The notes beneath the pieces were generated by a model. It saw nothing but the letters and a program-made list of their open reading frames with translations, made no database searches and had not been told where the DNA came from. A program made the translations under genes and the position numbers. Positions 1 through 6,729 of a stretch of 10,264 nucleotides of DNA are shown in pieces; position 1 is the first letter of the stretch; every line of letters begins with the position of its first letter. The DNA lies in assembly GCA_020059785.1 (NCBI GenBank), contig JAGVBL010000320.1, positions 1 to 10,264 of the forward strand. Reading direction: 5' to 3'. This stretch comes from Ignavibacteriales bacterium (lineage in GTDB: Bacteria; Bacteroidota; Ignavibacteria; Ignavibacteriales; Melioribacteraceae).

Positions 1-54
1 TTGAGAACAGCACTCAAAGCAGAGTTAAAACTTGGGCAACAAAAGGTAGCGTAA
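1..54 (+). CDS. C-terminal end of an unidentified gene (partial, cut by window edge)
   Basis: Frame 1 is open from base 1 and reads LRTALKAELKLGQQKVA, then TAA at 52-54. The composition (Ala, Leu, Lys, Gln, Glu) looks like the end of a helical protein. A small hairpin followed by five Ts lies 20 bases after the stop, which supports a real gene end. Seventeen residues are too few to assign a family, and an open frame this short can occur by chance. No function is proposed. Confidence 0.3.
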   Translation: MRTALKAELKLGQQKVA

Positions 55-74
55 AAATCTGGGAGTCTCTGAAT

Positions 75-95
75 GTCAACTAAGTTTGACTTTTT
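75..95 (+). terminator. weak intrinsic terminator for the gene ending at 54
   Basis: GTCAA (75-79) pairs with TTGAC (86-90) around a six-base loop, and TTTTT follows at 91-95. The stem is short, but it lies just after a plus-strand stop and between two converging reading frames. It has no T run in the minus direction, so it would act only on plus-strand transcripts. Confidence 0.35.
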
Positions 96-346
96 ACCAG
101 AAAGGTTTCTCTTCGTACTTATTGATTAATAAATAATCTGTTGCATCTAATCTAAACCCACCAATGCATCTTTCATTATTGATTTCATTTCTATAGAAGG
201 AATTTAACCCAATGCCAAAGAGTATCAGTGTAATCAATCTCTTGTGCATGGAAATTTAATTTAAGAAGGTTCCCCGTTTTAACAGTCTGTTGACTAAATA
301 AAATTGATGATATAAAAATGACTATGATGGTTATATGTTTCATCAT
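94..346 (-). pseudogene. small exported protein, apparently broken by a frameshift
   Basis: An ATG at 346-344, two bases after the stop of the upstream DUF3160 gene, opens a 51-codon frame that ends in TAG at 193-191. Its start, MMKHITIIVIFISSILFSQ, is a good signal peptide, with SQ at the likely cleavage site. The neighbouring frame is open from about 255 to a TAA at 96-94. It reads protein-like sequence, including FGIGLNSFYRNE and GGFRLDATDYLLINKYEEKP. Joining the two frames between about 194 and 255, for example near 208-229, gives one exported protein of about 84 residues. That protein would end just before the converging hairpin at 75-95. Alternatives are a sequencing or assembly indel, or two separate short ORFs (191-346 and 94-249). 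I do not recognise a family. The tight spacing suggests co-transcription with the DUF3160 gene. Confidence 0.35.
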
Positions 347-348
347 TG

Positions 349-2901
349 CTACTTTATCAAATTCATTTTACCATTAATTACTTTCTGCCCAATGCGTAAG
401 TTGTAAAAATAGATCCCACTATTTACTGTTAAACCGCTATCATTTTTTCCGTTCCATTTAATAAAATATGACCCGGCTGATAATTCTTCTTTAAGCAATT
501 TTCTAACCATCCTTCCTCGAATATCGTAGATTGTCAGCTCTGCCAGATTATTAGAATAACTGAGAGGTATATTAAAGTGAATAGTAGTTTCGGGATTAAA
601 AGGATTGGGATAATTACTTACAATAATCTGATTCTCGGGTAATGAAATTTCAATAGGATTATTACCGTGACGTATATCTGTAATTAGCTTACCTCCTTCT
701 CCCCTCGAGTAACCATTTGCGTCAGCCAAATAGACATTTACCCAATCTGGACGTACCGACTTACTCAAGTAAGTATTTTTCCATTCATCATCATTCAATC
801 TTTGGAAGTTAATTGTGGTATATTCATAATAACTATAAACGGGACCGGCAAAGGCAACCATTCCAACGCCGGGTAGTACTGTAGTAACTATCATCAAATT
901 AATTGGACCGGTACCGGAATGCTTAACATAACCAACCACATTTCCATATTCATCACTTGGAGCTGTGTGGATATCTGCAACAATATAATCTCTCTTATCG
1001 CTCCATTCTAATAGATTTGGGACATCAAATAGTAATTCTGGATACCAACCGTTAACATGATCACCACAGCTTGTTATTGAATAAAGAACTCTCTTTAAAA
1101 AGGTTTTCTCCTCGTTAGAAAATTCTAATCCCGAAAGTTCTTTAACCGAAATTGTATGTAGCGTATCCATAATGTTTGAGAAGAATCTAAGATATACTAA
1201 TGCTCTTGGTAAAATAATCGGGAGAGAGGAGAGTTTTTCTTTAGTCTTATCTGCAAATGTTTTTAATGATTCGTAAAACTCAGGAATTGGTTCTACATAT
1301 CCATAAGGATAAGAGCATATAATCCATCCAGTGTAAGATTGTTTAGCATATAATATGTTATCGTGACGTAGTTCAGTCCATGATGAAAGCTGTGTATTCA
1401 TTTTTTGCTGCCACCATGCACCAGTCCGCATAAAATCCGGAAGATTGTCTCGGTTGATTGGTGGTGATAAAGTTCTAATCGAATTGAGCCACAAATTATA
1501 AATAGAAGAACGCCAGAAATTATCATCGTAACTATCAACAAGATATCTTAAAGCCGCAAGGTTAGGTGCGTAATGATATTTTTCTAATTCATTCTTTAGA
1601 AGTTGAACGGATGCTGAATTACCAAGTGCAAACAGAATATCAAGTGTTGAAGGTAGAAGCCGTTCTATTCGCCAATTGTTATATACTATTCTATCAAAGA
1701 CCACATTGGATGTTATATAAGAATCGATTACAAATCTCTGTCCGAATATTAAAAAAGCGGAAGCCGGTTTTATTGATCTGAGATTAAATGGATCATTTGA
1801 TAGTACTTGCGACAGAATTTTTTGTCCGCTAAATGGTTTTTGCGATAACACAGTTTGAAACGAATTAATTTTACTTAGATCAATCAGATCTAAAGCGGAT
1901 TGAACATTTACTTCATTAAAAGTTTCTTTTAATTGTTCAGCAGTTACATTATCCTGTTCTCCAACAAAAAGAGAAATAGTTTTTTCTATATCATTAAATA
2001 AATCCCATGAATTGGAGACATCGATTAATTCCAGAATTAAATTAGAGGCAATAATTTGCCGCTGAAGATCTTCAACACTTGGTGAATCATCTTCCGAAAC
2101 AGGTGGAATTAAATATAACTCCATTCTACCTAACCAGATCATTGCTTTAAAATAATTTGAAAGCTGCGGATACTTAGCATCTGTATAATGCCCTCTGGTA
2201 ACAAACTGACTAAAATCGATATTCCTTGGAGATTTACTTAAGAATTCAGTTTTAATGAATCTTTCATATTTGATAAGCTCTAAAAACTTATCAATCTCGT
2301 TTTGAGAAATTTCATAATGCGGTTGTGAGCTAACACTAAGTAATTTGCGCGGAACGGTTAAATAAAAATCAACATCGTAAATTGCCCTGTTGATTAATGA
2401 ATCTGTAGAGTATTTGCTTTCTAATTTGGGGATTGAAGAATGAATCTGGTTTAATAATTCAGTCAGTTTTGGAATAAGATAATTAACTTCAACATATTTA
2501 AGAATATTATCGTATGATCTATGCAACGCATGAAGTATAGCATCGGTTGTAATAAAAACTGGTAAATCCTTTCTCCAGATATCAAGTAACATGTATCGAT
2601 AATCGATTGAATTTATTCTTTCAGTGACAACAAAACCATGTTTACTAAGTAACTCCTTTTCATACCCGGTTAACTTAAATTTCCGTTCGAGCGAATCGAG
2701 ATATAATATTGAACCTGGTGAATTCTTGAAATTGCTTTTAAATGTCCCGATATCATGCAATGATAAAAGCCCATTGTAGGTTAGATTTTTATTTGATTGC
2801 AAGAATTGATTGTATCGATCAACATTAAAATCGGATTGAGAAAAAGAAAATTTGTTGATGTTAAGAAGTATTATCAAAAGGTAGTAAAATTTTGGATTCA
2901 C
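349..2901 (-). CDS. secreted DUF3160-family protein with C-terminal T9SS sorting domain
   Basis: This is an 850-residue protein when started at the GTG at 2901-2899. That GTG has a strong SD (AAGGGGGA, 2913-2906) five bases ahead. The frame stays open upstream to a TTG at 3105, but the added 68 residues have no SD and would bury the signal peptide. From the GTG, residues 1-22 form a signal peptide (hydrophobic YYLLIILL, cleavage near FSFSQ). The body resembles the DUF3160 family: KHGFVVTE, then LPVFITTDAILHALHRSYD near residues 115-133. Residues 763-850 form a T9SS type A sorting domain: NYPNPFNPETTI, LTIYDIRGRMV, NSGIYFYNLR, and a lysine at the C-terminus. Such proteins are exported by Sec and then passed across the outer membrane by T9SS, which releases or anchors them at the surface. 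The biochemical role of DUF3160 is not known to me. The gene follows the lectin terminator, so it probably has its own promoter. Confidence 0.85.
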   Translation of the reverse strand: MNPKFYYLLIILLNINKFSFSQSDFNVDRYNQFLQSNKNLTYNGLLSLHDIGTFKSNFKNSPGSILYLDSLERKFKLTGYEKELLSKHGFVVTERINSIDYRYMLLDIWRKDLPVFITTDAILHALHRSYDNILKYVEVNYLIPKLTELLNQIHSSIPKLESKYSTDSLINRAIYDVDFYLTVPRKLLSVSSQPHYEISQNEIDKFLELIKYERFIKTEFLSKSPRNIDFSQFVTRGHYTDAKYPQLSNYFKAMIWLGRMELYLIPPVSEDDSPSVEDLQRQIIASNLILELIDVSNSWDLFNDIEKTISLFVGEQDNVTAEQLKETFNEVNVQSALDLIDLSKINSFQTVLSQKPFSGQKILSQVLSNDPFNLRSIKPASAFLIFGQRFVIDSYITSNVVFDRIVYNNWRIERLLPSTLDILFALGNSASVQLLKNELEKYHYAPNLAALRYLVDSYDDNFWRSSIYNLWLNSIRTLSPPINRDNLPDFMRTGAWWQQKMNTQLSSWTELRHDNILYAKQSYTGWIICSYPYGYVEPIPEFYESLKTFADKTKEKLSSLPIILPRALVYLRFFSNIMDTLHTISVKELSGLEFSNEEKTFLKRVLYSITSCGDHVNGWYPELLFDVPNLLEWSDKRDYIVADIHTAPSDEYGNVVGYVKHSGTGPINLMIVTTVLPGVGMVAFAGPVYSYYEYTTINFQRLNDDEWKNTYLSKSVRPDWVNVYLADANGYSRGEGGKLITDIRHGNNPIEISLPENQIIVSNYPNPFNPETTIHFNIPLSYSNNLAELTIYDIRGRMVRKLLKEELSAGSYFIKWNGKNDSGLTVNSGIYFYNLRIGQKVINGKMNLIK

Positions 2902-2905
2902 TAAA

Positions 2906-2913
2906 TCCCCCTT
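2906..2913 (-). promoter_or_regulatory. SD site that fixes the GTG start of the DUF3160 gene
   Basis: On the minus strand AAGGGGGA lies five bases before the GTG at 2901-2899. The in-frame ATG at 2925-2923 has no such site. The GTG start also places the hydrophobic signal sequence four residues from the N-terminus, as expected for a Sec signal peptide. Confidence 0.7.
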
Positions 2914-2927
2914 AAAATTACTCATTT

Positions 2928-2956
2928 CAAATAACTGATTAATAAAAGTGTAACAA
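2928..2956 (-). promoter_or_regulatory. possible promoter of the DUF3160 gene
   Basis: On the minus strand TTG (2956-2954) is followed after 19 bases by TTATTTG (2934-2928), a degraded form of the Bacteroidota -7 element TAnnTTTG. Transcription would begin near 2922, leaving a short leader carrying the SD. The match is imperfect and the region is very A+T-rich, so this is tentative. Confidence 0.2.
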
Positions 2957-3114
2957 TAATTATTCCCTGTGGGAAAATGACTTTTTTCAAATAATTTATT
3001 TCCAGGTATGCGAATTAAATTCGACCCAAAGAAAATTTTTCGTAGTGATAAATAATCGAAAAGAAAAAAGATTGGAAAAGGTTCTTGTCGGGAATAGATT
3101 AACAATAGTGTTTT

Positions 3115-3156
3115 TAAAATAAAAAAAGCCGTTCAACATTTTCTGAAGAACGGCTT
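3115..3156 (-). terminator. intrinsic terminator of the lectin gene
   Basis: AAGCCGTTC (3126-3134) and GAACGGCTT (3148-3156) form a perfect 9-bp stem with a 13-base loop. Read on the minus strand, the stem is followed directly by a run of Ts interrupted once (TTTTTATTTT). It begins 18 bases after the lectin stop, so the lectin transcript should end here and the DUF3160 gene should need its own promoter. On the plus strand no T run follows the hairpin. Confidence 0.88.
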
Positions 3157-3174
3157 GAATAAAAAACTTAGGGA

Positions 3175-3540
3175 TTAATCTTCAGTATGAGCGAGCCAGA
3201 AACCGCCAATAGCATTTAATTGTGTATCTCCCCATACTTCTGCAAGAAGAACAAATCCATCCCTCGATACACCTGAAGCTCTAATGCTGTATCTAACCTG
3301 TGTTGATCTTTCTGCATCGAGTAATGATGGCATTACAACAACTTTAGGTTTTTTATCGAATGGTTTTGGGAAATTAATTTCATATTCTACAATTCTTTTA
3401 CCCTGGTTAGTATGCAAAGTGTAATTGTCTTTATTTTGATCTTTGCTGTAAAAGAAAGTGCCGCTTTGTACTTGAACTTGAGCATAAGCAACTGCACTTA
3501 CAAAAAAGAACACAGTTAAAGTGAAAAGTAATTTTTTCAT
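3175..3540 (-). CDS. small secreted protein with an H-type lectin-like domain
   Basis: This 121-residue protein starts at an ATG with a strong SD (AGGAGG, 3551-3546) five bases ahead. Residues 1-20 are a clear signal peptide (MKK, hydrophobic core, AYA|Q cleavage). Residues 48-118 match my memory of the H-type lectin fold family: a strand then NFPKPFDKKPKVVV near 56-69, LLDAE near 73-77, VRYSIRASGVSRDGF near 82-96, and a closing GDTQLNAIGGFWLA ending at 117. Proteins of this family form six-stranded beta sandwiches that trimerise and bind sugars such as GalNAc. Here the whole mature protein is one domain. It has no T9SS sorting domain and no lipobox, so a periplasmic or secreted location is inferred. 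It has its own promoter candidate and terminator and looks monocistronic. The family call rests on motif spacing and needs a profile search; sugar specificity cannot be read from the sequence. Confidence 0.75.
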   Translation of the reverse strand: MKKLLFTLTVFFFVSAVAYAQVQVQSGTFFYSKDQNKDNYTLHTNQGKRIVEYEINFPKPFDKKPKVVVMPSLLDAERSTQVRYSIRASGVSRDGFVLLAEVWGDTQLNAIGGFWLAHTED

Positions 3541-3588
3541 TTTTTCCTCCTATTGAATGACTATTGGATAAACCCTCGAACTACTGTT

Positions 3589-3619
3589 CAAAGTTCTTAA
3601 TTAATTAACTTTTTGTCAA
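3589..3619 (-). promoter_or_regulatory. probable promoter of the lectin gene
   Basis: On the minus strand TTGACA (3619-3614) fits a -35/-33 element, and GAACTTTG (3596-3589) matches the Bacteroidota -7 element TAnnTTTG except at its first base. Twenty bases separate TTG from the -7 element. Transcription would start near 3583, giving a leader of about 43 bases that includes the SD. The spacer carries the palindrome TTAATTAATTAA (3597-3608). Confidence 0.45.
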
Positions 3620-3681
3620 TATTTTAATTGAAATAATGATATGCAAATGTTCTTTAACACACCATATCAAGAAAGAATTCA

Positions 3682-4581
3682 TTACAGATTAAGATTCTTT
3701 TCAATAATTGCAAAGGAATCTGTAATACTGGTCGGTTTATATCCCAATTCTGTTTCAGCTTTTAACGTGATAAGACCTGATTTCAAAGGGCGAGTTGCAG
3801 GTTGTTTTAATTCCTCGGTAACAATCGGTTTAATGAGATCCTTATCCAGCAAAAAATGATCTGCTATTCGATTTGTAAATTCCAGACGCGATAAAATTTC
3901 TGGTCCGGCAATGTTAAAAATTCCTTCTTTTTTGTATTCTACTATTTTATTAATAGCCTGAGAAATATCATCTATAAAAGTCGGATTGTTAAATTGATCT
4001 TTTACTATTCTAATTTCCTTATGCAAAGAGAGTGATCCAATAACCCATTTAACATAATCCGGTCTTCCGAATTTAGCAGGTCCATAAAGTACATTAGAAC
4101 GTAGTATTGTAAAACGAACACCACTTGTACGGATAGAATTCTCCGATGCCAATTTGGATCTTCCGTAGTAATTTATTGGAGAAGGTTTATCTTTTTCCGA
4201 ATAAGGACCATTCTTACCGTCAAAAATGTAATCTGTTGAAATATGAATAAGATGTGCATCAATCGTCCAGCTGTACAAAGCAATATTTTCCACGCCGTTA
4301 ACATTAACTTTCCACGTAAGTTCTCTTTCGGATTCTGCTTTATCAACGTTAGTGAAAGCAGCCGCATTAATCACAAAATCGGGGAAAAAATCCAGAATGA
4401 TCTCTTTAACCTTCTGCTTATTGGTAATATCCAATGATTTGTATTCAACATTTTTGTTGAATGATTCTTCTTCCTGTGAAGTGCATAAAAGCTCAACATT
4501 TGAGGAAGCGGAAAAGAAATCAGTAAGCCGCTGCCCTAACATACCATTAGAACCTATAATGAGTATTCTGGTTTTTATCAT
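3682..4581 (-). CDS. rmlD: dTDP-4-dehydrorhamnose reductase (RmlD-like SDR)
   Basis: RmlD reduces dTDP-4-dehydro-L-rhamnose to dTDP-L-rhamnose with NAD(P)H, the last step of dTDP-rhamnose synthesis in the cytoplasm. Numbered from the ATG at 4581, the protein has 299 residues. It shows the Rossmann glycine motif GSNGMLG (10-16), STDYIFDG (115-122), the catalytic Tyr-x3-Lys in YYGRSK (Tyr139, Lys143), VKDQFNNPTFIDD (193-205) and RPLKSGL (264-270), all typical of the RmlD subfamily. An in-frame ATG at 4596 adds five residues and overlaps the upstream kinase gene by eight bases. I prefer 4581 because it gives the usual short N-terminus and a GGA lies just before it. The gene is translationally coupled to the kinase upstream. 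RmlC is in another operon in this window; RmlA and RmlB are not seen. A related SDR reductase with another nucleotide-sugar substrate is possible. Confidence 0.85.
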   Translation of the reverse strand: MIKTRILIIGSNGMLGQRLTDFFSASSNVELLCTSQEEESFNKNVEYKSLDITNKQKVKEIILDFFPDFVINAAAFTNVDKAESERELTWKVNVNGVENIALYSWTIDAHLIHISTDYIFDGKNGPYSEKDKPSPINYYGRSKLASENSIRTSGVRFTILRSNVLYGPAKFGRPDYVKWVIGSLSLHKEIRIVKDQFNNPTFIDDISQAINKIVEYKKEGIFNIAGPEILSRLEFTNRIADHFLLDKDLIKPIVTEELKQPATRPLKSGLITLKAETELGYKPTSITDSFAIIEKNLNL

Positions 4582-4588
4582 ACTTCCA

Positions 4589-5461
4589 TTAATCATGCAA
4601 AAACAAATTAATATTTTCTAATAAATTCATTGAAACAGCTTTTTCGGCAGCATAAACAGCTGCGTCAAGTAAATAAGCGGTATCTCTTTGGCAAAGATAA
4701 TTATAAAAAAATACTGCCCCAAAAATATCGCCACAGCCAATTTTGTTTACAACATTTACAGAAGATGCCGGTCTTGTAATAGCTCTAACATTATTATTCT
4801 CCAGGTAATATAATTCAGCACCATACTTACCACGTGTAACGATTAAATATTTCAATCCGTAATTAAGAATTGATCTTATTATATCCTCTCTACTTGTTCC
4901 GCTAGAAATAGTAGATAACTCCATATTATTACACTGTAATATATCAACATTTGAAATCCATTGGCCGGCATTCGGAACAGGTCTGAATTTTCTCATCATA
5001 TTATTATCAACACCACGCGACAGAGTGTGCAAATCGAAATAAATTACTCCATTATAATTTTTTCTTATCGTTTTTAATCTATCAAGTGAAATATCAAATC
5101 CGGTAATCATGTTAATTAAAATACCGTCGAAAAGATTCCAGTTATTAATTTTATTTATATCAAGTTCTGTCGAAAGATTTGTATATACTTCAATCCGCTC
5201 TTCATCTTCATGTAATTGTAACATTACTTCCGGTAATGAATCAAGTTCATTGGAATAATCCAGGTTGGCTTTGGAAAATAAATTGTAAAAAAGGTGGAGG
5301 TATTTTTTATTATAACCTGTAAGAAGATAGATTTGGTCGGACTGGCTTTTTGTAGAAAGAAGACCCAATAAAGAATAATAAATGCCACCCGGGGAAATTT
5401 TCAATTGTCCGCCCTTTTCAATTTTATCGATAATGGAATGACCGAGTAATAAAATTTTCAT
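4589..5461 (-). CDS. PfkB (ribokinase)-family carbohydrate or nucleoside kinase
   Basis: This 290-residue protein fits the usual PfkB length. It begins MKILLLGHSIID, has the substrate-site glycine pair in SPGGIYYS (23-30), the NxxE-type motif NNMEL (178-182), VTRGKYGA (208-215), and the C-terminal signature NKIGCGDIFGAVF (239-251). Asp245 is the expected catalytic base, and GCG forms the anion hole that binds ATP phosphate. These enzymes phosphorylate a sugar or nucleoside hydroxyl in the cytoplasm. The substrate cannot be read from the sequence. Co-transcription with the RmlD-like reductase suggests sugar metabolism, but PfkB proteins also act on nucleosides. No clear SD precedes the ATG at 5461. 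The gene is divergent from bshA across 93 bases. Confidence 0.85.
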   Translation of the reverse strand: MKILLLGHSIIDKIEKGGQLKISPGGIYYSLLGLLSTKSQSDQIYLLTGYNKKYLHLFYNLFSKANLDYSNELDSLPEVMLQLHEDEERIEVYTNLSTELDINKINNWNLFDGILINMITGFDISLDRLKTIRKNYNGVIYFDLHTLSRGVDNNMMRKFRPVPNAGQWISNVDILQCNNMELSTISSGTSREDIIRSILNYGLKYLIVTRGKYGAELYYLENNNVRAITRPASSVNVVNKIGCGDIFGAVFFYNYLCQRDTAYLLDAAVYAAEKAVSMNLLENINLFLHD

Positions 5462-5554
5462 TCTATAAAAATTACCGTATTTTGATACATGAGATTTTAG
5501 TAATTCTACCTGTTAAAAATAATCAACTAAAAAATAATTTAGTGAAAGAATAAT

Positions 5555-6682
5555 ATGAAAATTGGAATTACCTGTTATCCTACATATGGAGGGAGCGGAG
5601 TTGTAGCTACAGAACTTGGATTGGCTCTTGCTTCAATGGGGCACGAAGTACATTTTATTAGTTATGCAATACCTCACCGACTAACACGGTTTGTTAATAA
5701 TGTTTTCTTTCACGAAGTTGAGACCAGCACCTATCCGCTTTTTGAACACTCGCTATATGATCTTTCGTTAACAAGTAAAATGCTCGAAGTAATTGAATAC
5801 GAAGACCTGGATCTGATGCATGTTCATTACGCTATTCCACATGCAGTAAGCGCGTACCTGGCAAAACAGGTATGGGAAAAAGCCGGCAGAAAAATAAAAT
5901 TTATTACAACACTTCATGGAACAGATATTACATTAATGGGACTTGAGCCAACATTTATGCCTCTTGTAAAATTCAGTATAGAAGAGAGTGATGGTGTAAC
6001 CGCTGTATCGCGCTTTTTGAAGGAGAAGACTCTTACAAATTTCAATGTAAACAAAGAGATAGAAGTAATTTATAATTTCATAGATATTGAGAAGTATAAA
6101 CCGGTTGAAGAAAAACCATTTTTGAAACACATTGCTTCTTGCGGGGAAAAGGTATTGATTCATACCTCCAATTTTCGAGTTGTAAAAAGAGTGACAGATA
6201 CAATAAAAATTCTTGAAAAGGTAAAAAAAGAAATTCCGGTGAAGTTGGTTCTGATAGGAGATGGACCAGATCGTTCCGAATGCGAACGGCTCGCAAGAGA
6301 TTTAGATCTTCAGAAGGATGTTTTATTTTTGGGTAAACAGGATGCAATTGAAGAGATACTAACTTCTGCGGATTTGTTTTTAATGCCTTCGCAATCGGAA
6401 AGTTTCGGTCTCTCTGCACTCGAAGCTATGGCTTGCGGAGTACCTGTTATATCTACCTCGGTCGGGGGATTACCCGAATTAGTTATCCATAATCAAACCG
6501 GTTACATTGCCGAAATTGGAGATATAGACCGGATGGCAAAATATACTATCGATTTACTGACAAATGAGAAAAAGTATAAATCCTTTGCAAAGAATTCACG
6601 GGAGAGGGCTGTAACTAATTTCGATAAGAATTTAATTTTGCCCCAATACGTTGAGTATTATGAAAAGGTATTAAACAGTTAA
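5555..6682 (+). CDS. bshA: N-acetyl-alpha-D-glucosaminyl L-malate synthase (BshA)
   Basis: BshA is a retaining GT4 glycosyltransferase that joins UDP-GlcNAc to L-malate, the first step of bacillithiol synthesis in the cytoplasm. The 375-residue length is normal. Family hallmarks are MKIGITCYPTYGGSGVVATE at the N-terminus, SYAIPHR (36-42), VHYAIPHA (90-97), HGTDITLMG (121-129), SNFRVVKR (205-212), IGDGPDR (234-240) and the EX7E motif in ESFGLSALE (Glu282, Glu290), followed by GVPVISTSVGGLPELV. These together make the call stronger than a generic GT4 assignment. bshB and bshC, needed to finish the thiol, are not in the window. The gene stands alone on the plus strand, divergent from the kinase gene and convergent with ugd. 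The leader has only a weak purine stretch (GAAAG) as SD. Confidence 0.95.
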   Translation: MKIGITCYPTYGGSGVVATELGLALASMGHEVHFISYAIPHRLTRFVNNVFFHEVETSTYPLFEHSLYDLSLTSKMLEVIEYEDLDLMHVHYAIPHAVSAYLAKQVWEKAGRKIKFITTLHGTDITLMGLEPTFMPLVKFSIEESDGVTAVSRFLKEKTLTNFNVNKEIEVIYNFIDIEKYKPVEEKPFLKHIASCGEKVLIHTSNFRVVKRVTDTIKILEKVKKEIPVKLVLIGDGPDRSECERLARDLDLQKDVLFLGKQDAIEEILTSADLFLMPSQSESFGLSALEAMACGVPVISTSVGGLPELVIHNQTGYIAEIGDIDRMAKYTIDLLTNEKKYKSFAKNSRERAVTNFDKNLILPQYVEYYEKVLNS

Positions 6683-6688
6683 TTGTTA

Positions 6689-6727
6689 AATACAAATTTC
6701 TCAAAGTTCTTGATCTTATTTTGTATT
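6689..6727. terminator. possible weak bidirectional terminator between bshA and ugd
   Basis: AATACAAA (6689-6696) and TTTGTATT (6720-6727) are perfect inverted copies flanking a 23-base loop in the 47-base gap between two converging genes. The stem is almost all A and T and the loop is long, so it would be a poor terminator. It is listed because of its position. Confidence 0.2.
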
Positions 6728-6729
6728 AT

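Noticed and set aside
1566..1781. Plus-strand open frame of 71 codons inside the DUF3160 gene
   Set aside because: It lies wholly antisense to a well-supported gene, has no SD, and its translation resembles no protein I know.
2902..3105. N-terminal extension of the DUF3160 frame up to a TTG at 3105
   Set aside because: There is no SD at the TTG. The extension would bury the signal peptide 68 residues inside, and the frame begins right beside the lectin terminator.
3597..3608. Palindrome TTAATTAATTAA in the lectin promoter spacer, as an operator
   Set aside because: A pure A/T palindrome of this kind is common in A+T-rich spacers; without conservation data it is only noted in the promoter entry.
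3612..3681. Intrinsic terminator after the rmlD-like gene
   Set aside because: Only a six-base TTCTTT/AAAGAA pairing with a long loop and no following T run is present, too weak to call.
5462..5554. Promoters in the 93-base gap between the PfkB kinase and bshA
   Set aside because: Promoters must exist here for two divergent genes, but I found no convincing TTG/TAnnTTTG or -35/-10 pair in either direction.
6078..6419. Minus-strand open frame of 113 codons inside bshA
   Set aside because: It is antisense to a conserved GT4 gene covering its most conserved motifs, so the openness is a by-product of codon use.
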